Positions 62,816 through 64,000 of a DNA stretch of 64,000 nucleotides are shown piece by piece. Each line of letters opens with the position of its first letter. Position 1 is the stretch's first letter. The stretch lies in NCBI RefSeq assembly GCF_029531845.1, contig NZ_JAMBPV010000007.1, forward strand, positions 1 to 64,000, read 5' to 3'. The notes beneath the pieces are model-generated. The model saw nothing but the letters and a program-made list of their open reading frames with translations, was not told the origin of the DNA and did no database searches. A program made the translations under genes and the position numbers. Source of the DNA: Staphylococcus equorum (GTDB taxonomy: Bacteria; Bacillota; Bacilli; Staphylococcales; Staphylococcaceae).

Positions 62816-64000
62816 TTGCCAAAAGAGAAAAAACAATTTTCAAGTGTATTTATATATTCAGCTGCCATCATAGGATTACTTGTTTTGGTTGGCGCAATTT
62901 TCCCACAACAATTTGGGAGTATTACAGGAAGTGTGTCTACATGGGTTTCAGATACATTCGGTTGGTATTATATGTTGTTATATACTGTAATATTAGGCTT
63001 TTGCGTGTTTCTAGCATTTAGCCCAATCGGTAAATTAAAGCTAGGTAAGCCTTCTGATAAACCAGAATTTCGTACTGTTTCATGGTTAGCGATGTTATTT
63101 AGTGCAGGTATGGGGATAGGTTTAGTATTTTATGGAGCATCGGAACCTATTTCACATTATTTAGCACCGCCAACAGCAGACGCTGAAACAAAAGCAGCCA
63201 TGTCAGAAGCATTTCAATCATCATTTCTGAACTATGGTGTTCATCCATGGGCGATGTACGGTATTGTTGCCTTGGCACTAGCGTATTCGCAGTTTCGTAA
63301 GGGCGAAAATGGTTTGATTTCAAAAACATTACGTCCTATCCTAGGTGATAAAGTAGATGGGCCTATTGGCACGGTTGTTGATGTGCTAGCAGTCTTTGCA
63401 ACAGTAATTGGCGTTGCAGTTTCTTTAGGCGTAGGTGCCATTCAAATTAATGCTGGTCTTAATTATTTATTTGGTATACCAGCTAACTCATTGGTTCAAG
63501 GTATTATTATAGCAGTGGTTACTGTTTTATTTTTATATAGTGCATGGAGTGGTTTAAGTAAAGGTATTCAATATTTAAGTAATTTAAATATGGTATTAGC
63601 AGGCTTGCTACTCGTAATTGTTTTTATAGTAGGACCAACGCTACTCATTTTAAATATGATGACAAGTGGCACGGGTGACTATTTGAATTCGATTTTATTT
63701 AATACTTTAGACGTTGCACCATTAAGCGAACAAAAGTCAGACTGGTTGCAAACGTGGACAATATATTACTGGGGTTGGTGGATGAGCTGGAGTCCATTCG
63801 TCGGTATATTTATCGCTAGGATTTCAAAAGGCCGTAGTATAAGAGAATTTGTTGTTGCAGTGTTAGGTGTACCAACAGTGATTAGTATCATTTGGTTTAG
63901 TGCCTTTGGTACGACAGGTATTACAGTAGGACAAGAACACGGCGAACTATTTAAATTACCACCTGAGACACAGCTGTTTGGGATCTTTAATGAATTACCC
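62816..64000 (+). CDS. BCCT family transporter, 5' part (partial; OpuD/BetL-like)
   Basis: The frame is open from 62816 to the window end (395 codons), so the C-terminus is missing. It carries MLFSAGMGIGLVFYGASEPISHYL and the signature WTIYYWGWWMSWSPFVGIFIARISKGRSIREF with the aromatic betaine-binding box. It differs from the BCCT protein at 44578. The start is probably TTG at 62816 with GGTGAG just before it; an ATG at 62804 is in frame but lacks a site. It imports glycine betaine or a relative for osmoprotection. Confidence 0.87.
   Translation, partial: MPKEKKQFSSVFIYSAAIIGLLVLVGAIFPQQFGSITGSVSTWVSDTFGWYYMLLYTVILGFCVFLAFSPIGKLKLGKPSDKPEFRTVSWLAMLFSAGMGIGLVFYGASEPISHYLAPPTADAETKAAMSEAFQSSFLNYGVHPWAMYGIVALALAYSQFRKGENGLISKTLRPILGDKVDGPIGTVVDVLAVFATVIGVAVSLGVGAIQINAGLNYLFGIPANSLVQGIIIAVVTVLFLYSAWSGLSKGIQYLSNLNMVLAGLLLVIVFIVGPTLLILNMMTSGTGDYLNSILFNTLDVAPLSEQKSDWLQTWTIYYWGWWMSWSPFVGIFIARISKGRSIREFVVAVLGVPTVISIIWFSAFGTTGITVGQEHGELFKLPPETQLFGIFNELP

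Noticed and set aside
1..64000. CRISPR arrays, tRNA/rRNA genes, insertion sequences, prophage
   Set aside because: I looked for regular repeats, cloverleaf-like segments, transposase motifs and phage genes and saw none; a tRNAscan/ISfinder run would settle it.

Overview
The window is low-GC Firmicutes chromosome, and its gene content and protein sequences point to a coagulase-negative Staphylococcus. The nearest fit is the urease-positive S. saprophyticus/xylosus/cohnii group, because urease, a UT-family urea transporter and a Nik nickel importer lie next to each other. Many proteins resemble named S. aureus proteins (UreA/UreB, FhuD2, CopA/CopZ, PyrD, RocA, NorB, FarR/FarE, IsaA). I compared these from memory; no database search was run. 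I see no rRNA, tRNA, CRISPR array, insertion sequence or prophage.

Layout. 1-6.7 kb: start of the urease operon on the minus strand (ureC partial, ureB, ureA), then on the plus strand a urea transporter and the five-gene nikABCDE importer. Together these bring in urea and supply nickel for urease. 6.8-7.8 kb: fhuD2, a hydroxamate-siderophore lipoprotein. 7.9-10.7 kb: an Msr(A)-like ABC-F ribosome protection gene behind a leader-peptide attenuator, then a MarR regulator and a VOC-family gene with an early stop codon. 10.7-21.5 kb: housekeeping and accessory genes (HAD phosphatase, UspA, pyrD, fructosamine kinase family, DUF896, luciferase-like monooxygenase, V8-like serine protease, TetR, nucleoside hydrolase, M23 peptidase, AlkA-like glycosylase, DUF488, a QueD-fold protein). 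21.6-24 kb: an EIIC-like membrane protein and an IsaA-like transglycosylase with a WalR-type box upstream. 24.1-26.5 kb: SAM-I riboswitch, aminotransferase, D-2-hydroxyacid dehydrogenase. 26.5-31 kb: copA-copZ copper export and a SulP anion transporter. 31-34.8 kb: a BceAB-type ABC pair and an SDR. 34.8-38.1 kb: a lactococcin-972-type bacteriocin cluster that looks decayed. 38.3-47.3 kb: mostly transporters (DASS, DUF819, EIIC-2, BCCT) with an acetyltransferase and a DUF1445 protein. 47.3-56 kb: acyltransferase, rocA with a cre box, farR/farE, and a giant AraC regulator. 56-62.7 kb: two NorB-like MFS pumps around an M20 amidohydrolase, a GIY-YIG-like protein and an esterase, then a YrhK protein and ogt. 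The last 1.2 kb is the start of a second BCCT transporter cut by the window end.

The most interesting items are the Msr(A)-like gene with its layered leader (peptide MTASMRLR, a long leader/antileader hairpin, an intrinsic terminator and a stem covering the Shine-Dalgarno), the lactococcin-972 cluster with separate lesions in toxin and permease, the SAM riboswitch controlling an aminotransferase/dehydrogenase pair, and the operator-like repeats at farR/farE. Where the ribosome binding site supports it, I moved start codons inward from the longest reading frame and say so.
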